From positions 186,001 through 250,000 of the forward strand of contig JADJGV010000009.1 in the NCBI GenBank assembly GCA_016707895.1: DNA of 64,000 nt, given 5' to 3'. The stretch comes from Myxococcales bacterium. Its GTDB lineage: Bacteria > Myxococcota_A > Polyangia > Haliangiales > Haliangiaceae. This document shows positions 48,104-55,802 of the stretch, one piece after another. The notes beneath the pieces are model-generated. The model worked only from the letters and a program-made list of their open reading frames with translations. It was not told where the DNA came from and ran no database searches. A program made the position numbers and the translations under genes. Numbering within the stretch: the stretch's first letter is position 1; each line of letters starts with the position of its first letter.

Positions 48104-49189
48104 TCACGACGCCGGGCGGGGCATGATCGCGCCCTCGAGGTCGCTGCTCTCCCAGGTCGCGCCCATCGCCAGCCGCTGGCGCAGCGCGACGAAGTCGACC
48201 TCGCGGCTGCCGCCGGCCTCGAACGCCCGGAACCCGGCCTTGGCCTCGGTCATCATGTTGAGCGACAGCCAGGCGCGGCTCTGCTCCTTGTTCTTGTCCC
48301 AGTGCTCGAGCTTCTTCTTGCGCATGCTCTCGATGGTCTTGATCGAGCAGTCGGGGAAGGTCATGAGCAGCTTGGTGGTCAGGCGATCGACCGCGCGGTC
48401 GAGCTCGGCCAGGTCGATCGTCGCCTTGGCCAGCAGCGCCTTGCCGGCGGCGAGCGCGTCGCCGGTCTTGGACTCGCCGTAGACGATGTTGCCGCGGTCG
48501 TCGAGGTAGCGGCTGGTCTCGACCAGCGGGTTGGGGACGAACGCGCCGTCGAGCTTGACCACCGGCGCGATCTCGGTGAGCAGCCCCAGCCGCATCGCCT
48601 TGTGCGCGCTCCACAGCCCGGCCGCGGTGGTGCACGACAGCATCGCCTGCTCGATCCCGACGTAGAGGTGCAGGAAGTCGGTGGCGCCGCCGTCGGGCGC
48701 CGAGCCGTGCTTGGGGCCGACCTGGCCGAACCGCGCGGTGTCGGCGGCGATCGAGAAGTCGCACGCCATGCCGATCTCCTGGCCGCCGCCGACCCGGACG
48801 CCGTTGACCCGACAGATCACCGGCTTGTCGCACGCGAGGATCGCCGAGACCATGTCGTTGAACAGGCGCATGTACTGGCGGTACTCGCCGGAGTGGCCGG
48901 CGTAGCGGGTGGCGTACTCGCGGGTGTTGCCGCCCGAGCAGAACGCCTTGTGGCCGGCGCCGGTGAACACCGCGCACACCGCGGCGCGATCGTTGGAGGC
49001 GTGGCGGAACGCGAGGATGACCTCCTTGATGGTGTCGGTGGTGTACGAGTTCATCTCGGCGGGGTTGTCGAGGACGATCCACACGTTGTGGAGGCCCTCG
49101 ACGGCCGCGCCCTTGGTGTCGAACACCGGGCGCCGCTCGACGCGGATGTGCTTGAAGGTGTAGCCGGGCACGAGGTCGTGGTCGTACAT
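48104..49189 (-). CDS. oah: 6-oxocyclohex-1-ene-1-carbonyl-CoA hydrolase (ring opening)
   Basis: 361 aa from ATG 49189; a longer frame from a TTG at 49237 would begin inside the regulator box and is not used. It is a crotonase-superfamily protein of the Oah/BamA type, longer than ordinary hydratases: PGYTFKHIRVERRPVFDTKG, NSYTTDTIKEVILAFRHASN, FCSGGNTREYATRYAGHSGE, GVRVGGGQEIGMACDFSIAA, GQVGPKHGSAPDGGATDFL. These are hallmarks of the enzyme that hydrolyses the ring of the benzoyl-CoA degradation intermediate to 3-hydroxypimelyl-CoA. It is divergent from had and preceded by its own FNR-like box. Confidence 0.93.
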   Translation of the reverse strand: MYDHDLVPGYTFKHIRVERRPVFDTKGAAVEGLHNVWIVLDNPAEMNSYTTDTIKEVILAFRHASNDRAAVCAVFTGAGHKAFCSGGNTREYATRYAGHSGEYRQYMRLFNDMVSAILACDKPVICRVNGVRVGGGQEIGMACDFSIAADTARFGQVGPKHGSAPDGGATDFLHLYVGIEQAMLSCTTAAGLWSAHKAMRLGLLTEIAPVVKLDGAFVPNPLVETSRYLDDRGNIVYGESKTGDALAAGKALLAKATIDLAELDRAVDRLTTKLLMTFPDCSIKTIESMRKKKLEHWDKNKEQSRAWLSLNMMTEAKAGFRAFEAGGSREVDFVALRQRLAMGATWESSDLEGAIMPRPAS

Positions 49190-49223
49190 GAGTCGTCGGT
49201 AGCGCCGCGCCGCCCGGGTCGAG

Positions 49224-49237
49224 TTGACCGCGATCAA
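49224..49237 (-). promoter_or_regulatory. FNR/CRP-type operator for oah
   Basis: TTGACCGCGATCAA: half-sites TTGAC and ATCAA with 4 bp between, the FNR-family pattern TTGAY-N4-RTCAA. Exactly 34 nt separate it from the oah ATG. The box centre is about 41.5 bp from the A of the ATG, a class II activator position if transcription begins at the start codon; a TACCGA lies at the -10 place. Confidence 0.65.
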
Positions 49238-49296
49238 CTCGCGCGGCCGCTTCGCGCGAGGGGCGCGTGGACGCCCGCGTCGAACCTGGCTCGGAC

Positions 49297-49310
49297 TTGA
49301 CCGCGATCAA
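49297..49310 (+). promoter_or_regulatory. FNR/CRP-type operator for the had-dch-bcr operon
   Basis: A second copy of TTGACCGCGATCAA, in the other direction, 34 nt before the had ATG. TAGAGT at 49332-49337 sits where the -10 element of a leaderless transcript would be. There is no ribosome-binding site before the had ATG, which agrees with a leaderless mRNA. Confidence 0.7.
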
Positions 49311-49344
49311 GCCGGGTCGATCCGAGGCTCCTAGAGTGCGGCCC

Positions 49345-50364
49345 ATGAGCGAGACGATCCGCAAGGGGTGGCGGATGACCGGGCCCGGCGCGATGGCGTG
49401 GTTCGAGGAGCCGCTGCCGGAGCCGCCGCCGGGCTACGTCACCGTCGAAGTCATCGGCTGCGGTGTGTGCCACACCGACCTCGGCTACCTCTACGACGGC
49501 GTGCCGCCCGCGCACAAAGGCCCGCTGGTGCTCGGGCACGAGATCATCGGCCGCCGCGCCGACGGCGGCCTGGTGCTGGTGCCCGCGGTGAGCCCGTGCG
49601 GCGAGTGCCCGGCGTGTCGGCGCGGTCGCCCGACCGCGTGCGCGCACGGGCGGATGCCGGGCAACCACCACGACGGCGGCTTCGCGACCCACGTGCAGGT
49701 GCCCGAGCGCTACCTGTGCCCGGTGCCGCCGATCGCCGACGCGTGGCGACTGGCGGCGATCGCCGACGCGGTGACCACGCCGCTGCAGGCGATCACCCGC
49801 ACCGGCCTGGCCGCGGGCGACGTCGCGGTGGTGGTCGGCGTCGGCGGCGTCGGCGGCTTCCTGGTCGAGATCGCCGCGGCGGTCGGCGCGACGGTGGTGG
49901 CGATCGACGTGGCGCCGGCGCGGCTGGCCCGGGCCCAGCGCCGCGGCGCGCGGGTCGCGCTCGACGGCCGGAGCCTCGACGTCAAGGGCGCGCGCAAGGA
50001 GGTGGCCAGGCAGCTCGGCGCCGGCACGCCCGACGCCGGCTGGCACGTCTACGAGTGCTCGGGCTCGCCGGCCGGGCAACAGCTGGCGTTCGCGCTGCTG
50101 ACCCGCGGCGGCAAGCTCGGCGTGGTCGGCTTCACCCCCGAGGTGGTGCCGCTGCGGCTGTCGAACGTGATGGCGCTCGACGCCGAGATCTACGGCAACT
50201 GGGGCGCCGATCCGGCGCTGTACGCGCCGGCGCTCGAGCTGGTGCTGGCCGGCAAGATCGATCTGGCCTCGGCGGTCGGCCACCACGCGCTGCGCGAAGC
50301 GCCGGCGGTGCTGGCCGCGGTGCATCGCCACGAGCTCGACCACCGGCCGGTGCTGCTGCCATGA
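49345..50364 (+). CDS. had: 6-hydroxycyclohex-1-ene-1-carbonyl-CoA dehydrogenase
   Basis: 339 aa. Zinc-dependent alcohol dehydrogenase fold: GCGVCHTDLGYLYDGV, GHEIIG, structural-zinc Cys set CGECPACRRGRPTAC, and the NAD-binding VVGVGGVGGFLVEIAAAVGA. General resemblance to Had of Thauera (CGVCHTDLSFWYDGV) and its place before dch and bcrCBAD assign the substrate. It oxidises the hydroxyl intermediate of benzoyl-CoA degradation with NAD. Its stop overlaps the dch ATG by 4 nt. Confidence 0.88.
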   Translation: MSETIRKGWRMTGPGAMAWFEEPLPEPPPGYVTVEVIGCGVCHTDLGYLYDGVPPAHKGPLVLGHEIIGRRADGGLVLVPAVSPCGECPACRRGRPTACAHGRMPGNHHDGGFATHVQVPERYLCPVPPIADAWRLAAIADAVTTPLQAITRTGLAAGDVAVVVGVGGVGGFLVEIAAAVGATVVAIDVAPARLARAQRRGARVALDGRSLDVKGARKEVARQLGAGTPDAGWHVYECSGSPAGQQLAFALLTRGGKLGVVGFTPEVVPLRLSNVMALDAEIYGNWGADPALYAPALELVLAGKIDLASAVGHHALREAPAVLAAVHRHELDHRPVLLP

Positions 50365-51137
50365 ACGACGCCATCGTCAGCCGCGAGGTCCACGACGACG
50401 GCGCGATCGTCGAGCTGCGCCTGGCCCGGCCGCCGCGCAACGTCCTCGACGGCGCCGCGCTCGACGCGCTGGCGGCCCACGCCGCGGCGATCGCGAGCCC
50501 GGCCCACGCGCGGGCCCGGGCGATCCTGCTCACCGCCGCCGGCCCCAACTTCTCGGTCGGCGCGTCGGTGCCAGAGCACGCGCGGGCCCACGCCGCCGGC
50601 ATGCTGGCGAAGTTCCACGGCGCGATCCGCGCGCTCGTGGCCTGCGACCTGCCGATCGTCGCCGCGGTGCGCGGCCACTGCCTGGGCGGCGGGCTCGAGC
50701 TGGCGCTGCTGGCGACCCGGCTGGTGGTCCACCCGCAGGCGCAGCTCGGCCAGCCCGAGATCCGGCTGGGGGCGCTGGCGCCGGTGGCGTCGGTGCTCTT
50801 GCCGCGGCGGATCGGCCAGGCCCGGGCCGAGGACCTCCTGTGCAGCGGCCGCAGCGTCGACGCCGCCGCGGCGCTGGCGCTGGGGCTGGCCGACGCGGTG
50901 GTCGACGATCCCGACGCCGAGGCGGCGGCGTGGATCCGCGCCGCGCTGGTGCCGCACAGCGCCAGCTCGCTGCGCCTGGCCACCCGGGCCGCCCGCGCCG
51001 GGCTGCGCCGCGATCTCGACGAGCTCTTGCCACGGCTCGAGCGGCTGTACGCCGACGAGCTGTCGCCCACCCATGACGCCGAGGAGGGCGTGCGCGCCTT
51101 CCTCGAGAAGCGCGCTCCGCGCTGGGAGGACCGGTGA
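50361..51137 (+). CDS. dch: Cyclohexa-1,5-diene-1-carbonyl-CoA hydratase
   Basis: 258 aa. Crotonase family: ELRLARPPRNVLDGAALDAL, PNFSVGASVPEH, RGHCLGGGLELALLATRLVV, GQPEIRLGALAPVASVLLPR. The PEIRLGALAP region, and the FSVGASVPEH loop in place of FCAGAD, are features of dienoyl-CoA hydratases of benzoate pathways. It adds water to the product of benzoyl-CoA reductase. ATGA overlap with had and GTGA overlap with bcrC show tight coupling. Confidence 0.85.
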   Translation: MNDAIVSREVHDDGAIVELRLARPPRNVLDGAALDALAAHAAAIASPAHARARAILLTAAGPNFSVGASVPEHARAHAAGMLAKFHGAIRALVACDLPIVAAVRGHCLGGGLELALLATRLVVHPQAQLGQPEIRLGALAPVASVLLPRRIGQARAEDLLCSGRSVDAAAALALGLADAVVDDPDAEAAAWIRAALVPHSASSLRLATRAARAGLRRDLDELLPRLERLYADELSPTHDAEEGVRAFLEKRAPRWEDR

Positions 51138-52318
51138 CCACGACCCAACCCACCATCGATGACCTCGTCGCCGACCTCGAGGCGCGGTTCGACGACGTCG
51201 ACCTCGGCCACGTCCGCGCCTGGAAGGACGGCGCCCCGCACCGCCTCGCGATCGGCTGCCTGCCGGTGTTCGCGCCGCGCGAGGTGATCTGGGCCGCCGG
51301 CGCGCTGCCGGTGTTCGTCCGCGGCGCCGGCGATCGGATCGAGACCATCCGCGGCGACGCCTACTACCAGTCGTACATCTGTCACCTGCCGCGCTCGACG
51401 CTGGAGCTGGGGCTGCTCGGCCACCTCGACGGCCTCGACGGCATGGTCTTCCCCAACACCTGCGACGTCATCCGCAACCTGTCGGGCATGTGGCAGACGT
51501 CGTTCCCGCAGCACCTGGTGCGGTTCCTCGATCCGCCGCAGACCGCCGAGCCGGCCAGCGCCGCCGCCTACCTGCACCACGAGCTGTCGACGCTGTTCCG
51601 CGATCTGTGCGCGCACAACGGCGTCGAGCCCGAGGCGGCGCGGCTGCACCTGGCGATCGCCGACTACGCGGCGGCCAACGCGGTGATGCGCGAGCTGGCG
51701 GCGGCCCGACAGCGCGAGCCGTGGAACCTGCCGGTCGACGAGGTCTACCTGCTCAAGCGCGCGGCCGACAGCATGCCGCCGGGCGACTGGGCCGACCTGG
51801 CGCGGCGCTACCTGGCCGCGGCCGCCGCGCGCGGCCGCAAGCCCGAGGATCGCATCCGCGTCTGCCTGGTCGGCTCGTTCTGCGAGCAGCCGCCGCGGGC
51901 GCTCTTGCGCGCCGCCGAGAAGGCCGGCTGCTACATCATCGACGACGACCTGACCCTGGGCGTCGAGCCCAACGGCCCCGATCCGCTCCTGGGCGACGAC
52001 GGCGATCCGATGGCGGCGATCGTCGCCGCGTGGCTGCGCACCACCCGCCCGTCGGCGGTGCGCTACGACGAGCACGGCACCGCGGGGCGGATCCTGGCCG
52101 AGCGGGTCGCGGCGGTGGGCGCCGACGGCGTGGTCTTCGCGGCGCCGTCGTTCTGCGACCCGGCGCTGCTCGATCAGCCGCGCCTGACCCGCGTGCTCGA
52201 CCAGCGCAACATCCCGTACACGTCGTTCAAGTACGCCGAGAACACCGGCCAGTTCCAGGCGATCCGCGAGCAGGCCGGCACCTTCGCCGACTCCGTGAAG
52301 CTGTGGGGGACCGCATGA
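51134..52318 (+). CDS. bcrC: Class I benzoyl-CoA reductase, subunit C (gamma)
   Basis: 394 aa, GTG start overlapping dch. It is of the 2-hydroxyacyl-CoA dehydratase D-component type: GCLPVFAPREVIWAAGALPV, YYQSYICHLPRSTLELGLLG, DGMVFPNTCDVIRNLSGMWQ, and VGSFCEQPPRALLRAAEKAG. Cys residues in YICH, NTCD and FCEQ are candidates for iron-sulfur ligands. With BcrB it forms the substrate-reducing half of the ATP-dependent reductase. The gene order had-dch-bcrC-B-A-D matches the Thauera type. Confidence 0.93.
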   Translation: MTTTQPTIDDLVADLEARFDDVDLGHVRAWKDGAPHRLAIGCLPVFAPREVIWAAGALPVFVRGAGDRIETIRGDAYYQSYICHLPRSTLELGLLGHLDGLDGMVFPNTCDVIRNLSGMWQTSFPQHLVRFLDPPQTAEPASAAAYLHHELSTLFRDLCAHNGVEPEAARLHLAIADYAAANAVMRELAAARQREPWNLPVDEVYLLKRAADSMPPGDWADLARRYLAAAAARGRKPEDRIRVCLVGSFCEQPPRALLRAAEKAGCYIIDDDLTLGVEPNGPDPLLGDDGDPMAAIVAAWLRTTRPSAVRYDEHGTAGRILAERVAAVGADGVVFAAPSFCDPALLDQPRLTRVLDQRNIPYTSFKYAENTGQFQAIREQAGTFADSVKLWGTA

Positions 52319-53628
52319 TCAAGAAAGAACCTTCGATGGACGCGCAGAAGGACCTGCTCGCCGGGTACTTCGCGCGGCTCAGCCGGGCCAAGGACGAGGG
52401 CCGGCCGGTGGTCTACACGTTCGTCCCTGGCAACCTGGCCGAGCTGATGGCGGCGTTCGACGTGGCCCCGGTGTACCCCGAGGTCAACGCGCTGCAGTCG
52501 GCGATGCGCCAGCGCTCGAGCGGCTTCATCCGCGAGGCCGAGCGCGGCGGCCACTCCGAGGACGTCTGCAGCTACGTCAAGTGCGACCTCGGCATGCTGG
52601 CCAAGGGCAACGTCGGGCCGACCGGCGACACGATCCCGCCGCCCGACCTGCTGCTGTTGTCGTTCACGGGCTGCTTCACGTTCATGAAGTGGTTCGAGCT
52701 CTTGCGCGAGCAGTACGACTGCGAGGTGGCGATGCTGCACGTGCCGTACGTCGGCGACGGCGTCGTCACCGACGCGATGCGCGCCTACGTCGTCGAGCAG
52801 CTCCAGCGCGAGGTCATCCCCAAGCTGGAGAAGGTCACCGGCAAGCGGCTCGACCTCGACAAGCTGCGGGCGCAGCTGGCGCGGTCGCGCCAGGCCGAGG
52901 AAGACCTGGCGTGGGTCTTCAAGTCGGCGCGCCAGCGACCGTCGCCGATCGACGCGTACTTCGGCGGCGTCTACTACATCGGCCCGATCTTCACGTCGTT
53001 CCGCGGCAGCGAGGACGCCTGCCGCTACTACGCGATGCTGCGCGGCGAGGTCGAGGAGCGGCTGGCCGCCGGGCTGGGGCCGATCACGCCCGAGGGCTCG
53101 CTCGGCGAGGAGAAGTTCCGGCTGGTGGTCGAGGGGCCGCCCAACTGGACCTCGTTCCGCGACTTCTGGAAGATCTTCTACGACGAGGGCGCGGTGTGCG
53201 TGGCCTCGACCTACACCCAGGTCGGCGGCACCTACGAGCGCGGCTTCCGCCACGACCCGGCCAACCCGCTCGAGTCGCTCGCCGACTACTGCCTGTCCTG
53301 TTACACCAACCTGCCGCTGCCGAAGCGCAGCCGGGTGCTGGCCGAGATGGTCAAGGAGTACGCGGCCGACGGCTTCGTCATCCACTCGGTCAAGAGCTGC
53401 AACTCGTTCTCGGCCGGCCAGCTGCACATGCTGCGCGAGGTCGAGAAGCTGACCGGCGTGCCTGGCGGGTTCATCGAGTCGGATCTGGTCGACGCCCGCT
53501 ACTACGGCCAGGCGAACATCAAGAACCGCATCGAGTCGTACCTGCAGATGCTCCACGCCCGCCGGACCGGCGCGTCGGTGCCGACGCCGCCGCGCGCCGA
53601 GCGGGTCCACCTGGAGGTGGTGCCATGA
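52315..53628 (+). CDS. bcrB: Class I benzoyl-CoA reductase, subunit B (beta)
   Basis: 437 aa, starting in the overlap with bcrC. It belongs to the same fold family as BcrC: VVYTFVPGNLAELMAAFDVA, DVCSYVKCDLGMLAKGN, LLLLSFTGCFTFMKWFELLR, YCLSCYTNLPLPKRSRVLAE, HSVKSCNSFSAGQLHMLREV. Conserved Cys in YVKCD, TGCFTF and KSCNSFS would hold the cluster. Length agrees with Thauera BcrB. Confidence 0.95.
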   Translation: MIKKEPSMDAQKDLLAGYFARLSRAKDEGRPVVYTFVPGNLAELMAAFDVAPVYPEVNALQSAMRQRSSGFIREAERGGHSEDVCSYVKCDLGMLAKGNVGPTGDTIPPPDLLLLSFTGCFTFMKWFELLREQYDCEVAMLHVPYVGDGVVTDAMRAYVVEQLQREVIPKLEKVTGKRLDLDKLRAQLARSRQAEEDLAWVFKSARQRPSPIDAYFGGVYYIGPIFTSFRGSEDACRYYAMLRGEVEERLAAGLGPITPEGSLGEEKFRLVVEGPPNWTSFRDFWKIFYDEGAVCVASTYTQVGGTYERGFRHDPANPLESLADYCLSCYTNLPLPKRSRVLAEMVKEYAADGFVIHSVKSCNSFSAGQLHMLREVEKLTGVPGGFIESDLVDARYYGQANIKNRIESYLQMLHARRTGASVPTPPRAERVHLEVVP

Positions 53629-54932
53629 GGCTGTACCTGGGGGTCGATCTCGGTTCGACCACGAGCAAGGCGGTGCTGGTGGACGACGACGAGCGCGTCG
53701 TCGGGCGCGGCATCACCAACACCCGCTCCAACTACGACGTCGCGGTCGAGATCGCCCGCCGCGACGCGATGACCGACGCTCGCCTGGCGCTGGCGCTCCG
53801 GCTGCTCGGGCGCGAGGGCCACGCGGTGGCCGAGGCGTTCTGGGTCGCCAGCGACCTGCACCGGCTCGAGGCGCTGCGCCAGACCTGCCGGGCGACCGCC
53901 GCGGCGGTGCCGGGCGAGGGCCCACGGCTGGCGCCGGCGATCGACGTGATCCTGGCCCACATGGCCGACGAAGGCGGGACGCTGTTCAACGCCACCGCGC
54001 GCAGCCGCGGCTCGTTCTTCCGCGACATCGTCAGCGCGCGGTTCCACGCGCTGGCCGAGGAGCAGTGCGCGCGCAGCGGCGTCGACTTCGAGCGGGTGCT
54101 CGGGATCTACGACCGGGCCATCCTCGACGCCGAGAACCAGCTGATCGACCTGCCGTTCGTCGACGTGTTCGCGGCCGCCGTCGACCGCGCCGGCCTGCTC
54201 GGCGACCGGCGTGAGGCGGCGCTGGCGGTCGGCCGCGAGGTGGCCCACGCCGGCTTCGAGGTGGCCGGCTTCGTCGGCACCGGCTACGGCCGGGCCCGGC
54301 TGCCGTTCCCGCGCGAGTGTATCCGCTCGGAGATCCTGTGCCACGGGCTGGGCGCCCACGCGATGTTGCCGGCCACCCGCACGGTGCTCGACATCGGTGG
54401 TCAGGACACCAAGGCGATCCAGATCGACGAGCGCGGCCTGGTCACCTCGTTCCAGATGAACGATCGCTGCGCCGCCGGGTGTGGCCGCTACCTCGGGTAC
54501 ATCGCCGACGAGCTGTCGCTGGGGCTGCACGAGCTGGGGCCGATGGCGCTGACGTCGAAGCGCCCGTCGCGGATCACCTCGACGTGCACGGTGTTCGCCG
54601 GCACCGAGATCCGCGACCTGCTGGCGGTGGGCGAGAAGCGCGAGGACGTGCTCAGCGGGCTGCACCGCGCGATCATCACGCGGGCGATGAGCCTCTTGGC
54701 CCGGTCGGGCGGCGTCACCGACCAGCTGACCTTCACCGGCGGGGTCGCCCGCAACCCGGCCGCGGTCAACGCGCTCGGCGACATGGTCAAGGCCCACTAC
54801 GGCGCGCGGACCATCAACGTCCACACCGACTCGATCTACACCGGCGCGCTGGGCGCGGCGCTGTTCGCCCGCCGCGGTGTGCCGGCCGAGGATCTGCCCG
54901 ACGCCAAGAAGGAGTGCCACGGATGCGGCTGA
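53625..54932 (+). CDS. bcrA: Class I benzoyl-CoA reductase, subunit A (alpha, ATPase)
   Basis: 435 aa, ATGA overlap with bcrB. ASKHA-fold ATPase of the activator type: GVDLGSTTSKAVLVDDD near the N-terminus, VLDIGGQDTKAIQID, the cluster-binding MNDRCAAGCGRYLGYIADEL and TSTCTVFAGTEIRDLL, and LTFTGGVARNPAAVNALGDM. The Cys of RCAAG and STCTVF would share a 4Fe-4S cluster with BcrD. It hydrolyses ATP to drive electrons to the BcrBC half. Confidence 0.96.
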   Translation: MRLYLGVDLGSTTSKAVLVDDDERVVGRGITNTRSNYDVAVEIARRDAMTDARLALALRLLGREGHAVAEAFWVASDLHRLEALRQTCRATAAAVPGEGPRLAPAIDVILAHMADEGGTLFNATARSRGSFFRDIVSARFHALAEEQCARSGVDFERVLGIYDRAILDAENQLIDLPFVDVFAAAVDRAGLLGDRREAALAVGREVAHAGFEVAGFVGTGYGRARLPFPRECIRSEILCHGLGAHAMLPATRTVLDIGGQDTKAIQIDERGLVTSFQMNDRCAAGCGRYLGYIADELSLGLHELGPMALTSKRPSRITSTCTVFAGTEIRDLLAVGEKREDVLSGLHRAIITRAMSLLARSGGVTDQLTFTGGVARNPAAVNALGDMVKAHYGARTINVHTDSIYTGALGAALFARRGVPAEDLPDAKKECHGCG

Positions 54933-55798
54933 CCACCTGCGGCATCGACGTCGGCTCCAGCGCGGTCAAGGTCGTCGTGCTCGACGACGACGGCGACGGC
55001 GGAGCCCAGCTGCGCGCCACCCACCTCGAGCGCATCCGCCGCCGCGACCCGCGGGTGGTGCTGGCCGCCGGGCTGCGCGCGGCGCTGGCCACCGCCAAGG
55101 TCGACGAGAGCGACCTGGCGTACATCGCCTCGACCGGCGACGGCGACGTCGCCGAGGGCGTCCGCACCGGTCACTTCTACGGCATGACCTGCCACGCCCG
55201 CGGCGGGCTGTTCCTGGAGCCACGGGCGCGGTCGGTGCTGGACGTCGGCGCGCTGTGGGCGCGGGCGATCGTGATCGACCCCCGGGCCCGGGTGCTGGGC
55301 TCGCGCATGACCTCGCAGTGCGCCGCCGGCACCGGCCAGTTCATCGAGAACATCGCCCGCTACCTGGGGGTGCGGCTCGACGAGGTCGGCGCGCTGTCGA
55401 TGACCGCGACCCGGCCCGAGCCGGTGTCGGGCATCTGCGCGGTGCTGGCCGAGACCGACGTGATCAACATGGTGTCGCGCGGCATCTCGACCGCCGAGAT
55501 CCTGCGCGGCATCCACGAGTCGGTGGCGATCCGGCTGGCCAAGCTGTTGCGCGCGGCCAAGGGCGGCACGCCGGTGATGGTGACCGGCGGCCTGGCGCAG
55601 AACCCGGGCCTGATGGCGACCTTGCGCGAGCGGCTCGACGAGGGCGGCGGCCAGACCGAGGTCTTGACCCACCCGCTGTCGGTGCACGCGGGCGCGATCG
55701 GCGCCGCGCTGTGGGGCGCGTTCCGGCGGCGCAAGCTGGCCGCCGGGCTCGGCGGCGACGGCCGCCGCGAGGCCGCGGCGGTGCCGGCGGCGGTGTAG
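54923..55798 (+). CDS. bcrD: Class I benzoyl-CoA reductase, subunit D (delta, ATPase)
   Basis: 291 aa from ATG 54923, 10 nt inside bcrA and preceded by AAGGAG. Shorter ASKHA ATPase: CGIDVGSSAVKVVVLDDDGD, SVLDVGALWARAIVIDPRAR, TSQCAAGTGQFIENIARYLG, VSGICAVLAETDVINMVSRG, VMVTGGLAQNPGLMATLRER. The usual GGQD of activators is changed to VGAL here. The Cys residues of QCAAG and GICAV match the cluster ligands. A variable Gly/Arg/Ala tail ends the protein. Confidence 0.94.
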   Translation: MRLTTCGIDVGSSAVKVVVLDDDGDGGAQLRATHLERIRRRDPRVVLAAGLRAALATAKVDESDLAYIASTGDGDVAEGVRTGHFYGMTCHARGGLFLEPRARSVLDVGALWARAIVIDPRARVLGSRMTSQCAAGTGQFIENIARYLGVRLDEVGALSMTATRPEPVSGICAVLAETDVINMVSRGISTAEILRGIHESVAIRLAKLLRAAKGGTPVMVTGGLAQNPGLMATLRERLDEGGGQTEVLTHPLSVHAGAIGAALWGAFRRRKLAAGLGGDGRREAAAVPAAV

Positions 55799-55802
55799 CG
55801 CG

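Noticed and set aside
49190..49237. TTG start of oah at 49237
   Set aside because: It would place the N-terminus inside the FNR-like box; the ATG at 49189 gives the family's usual start. The same argument excludes the TTG at 58357 for the lipoprotein.
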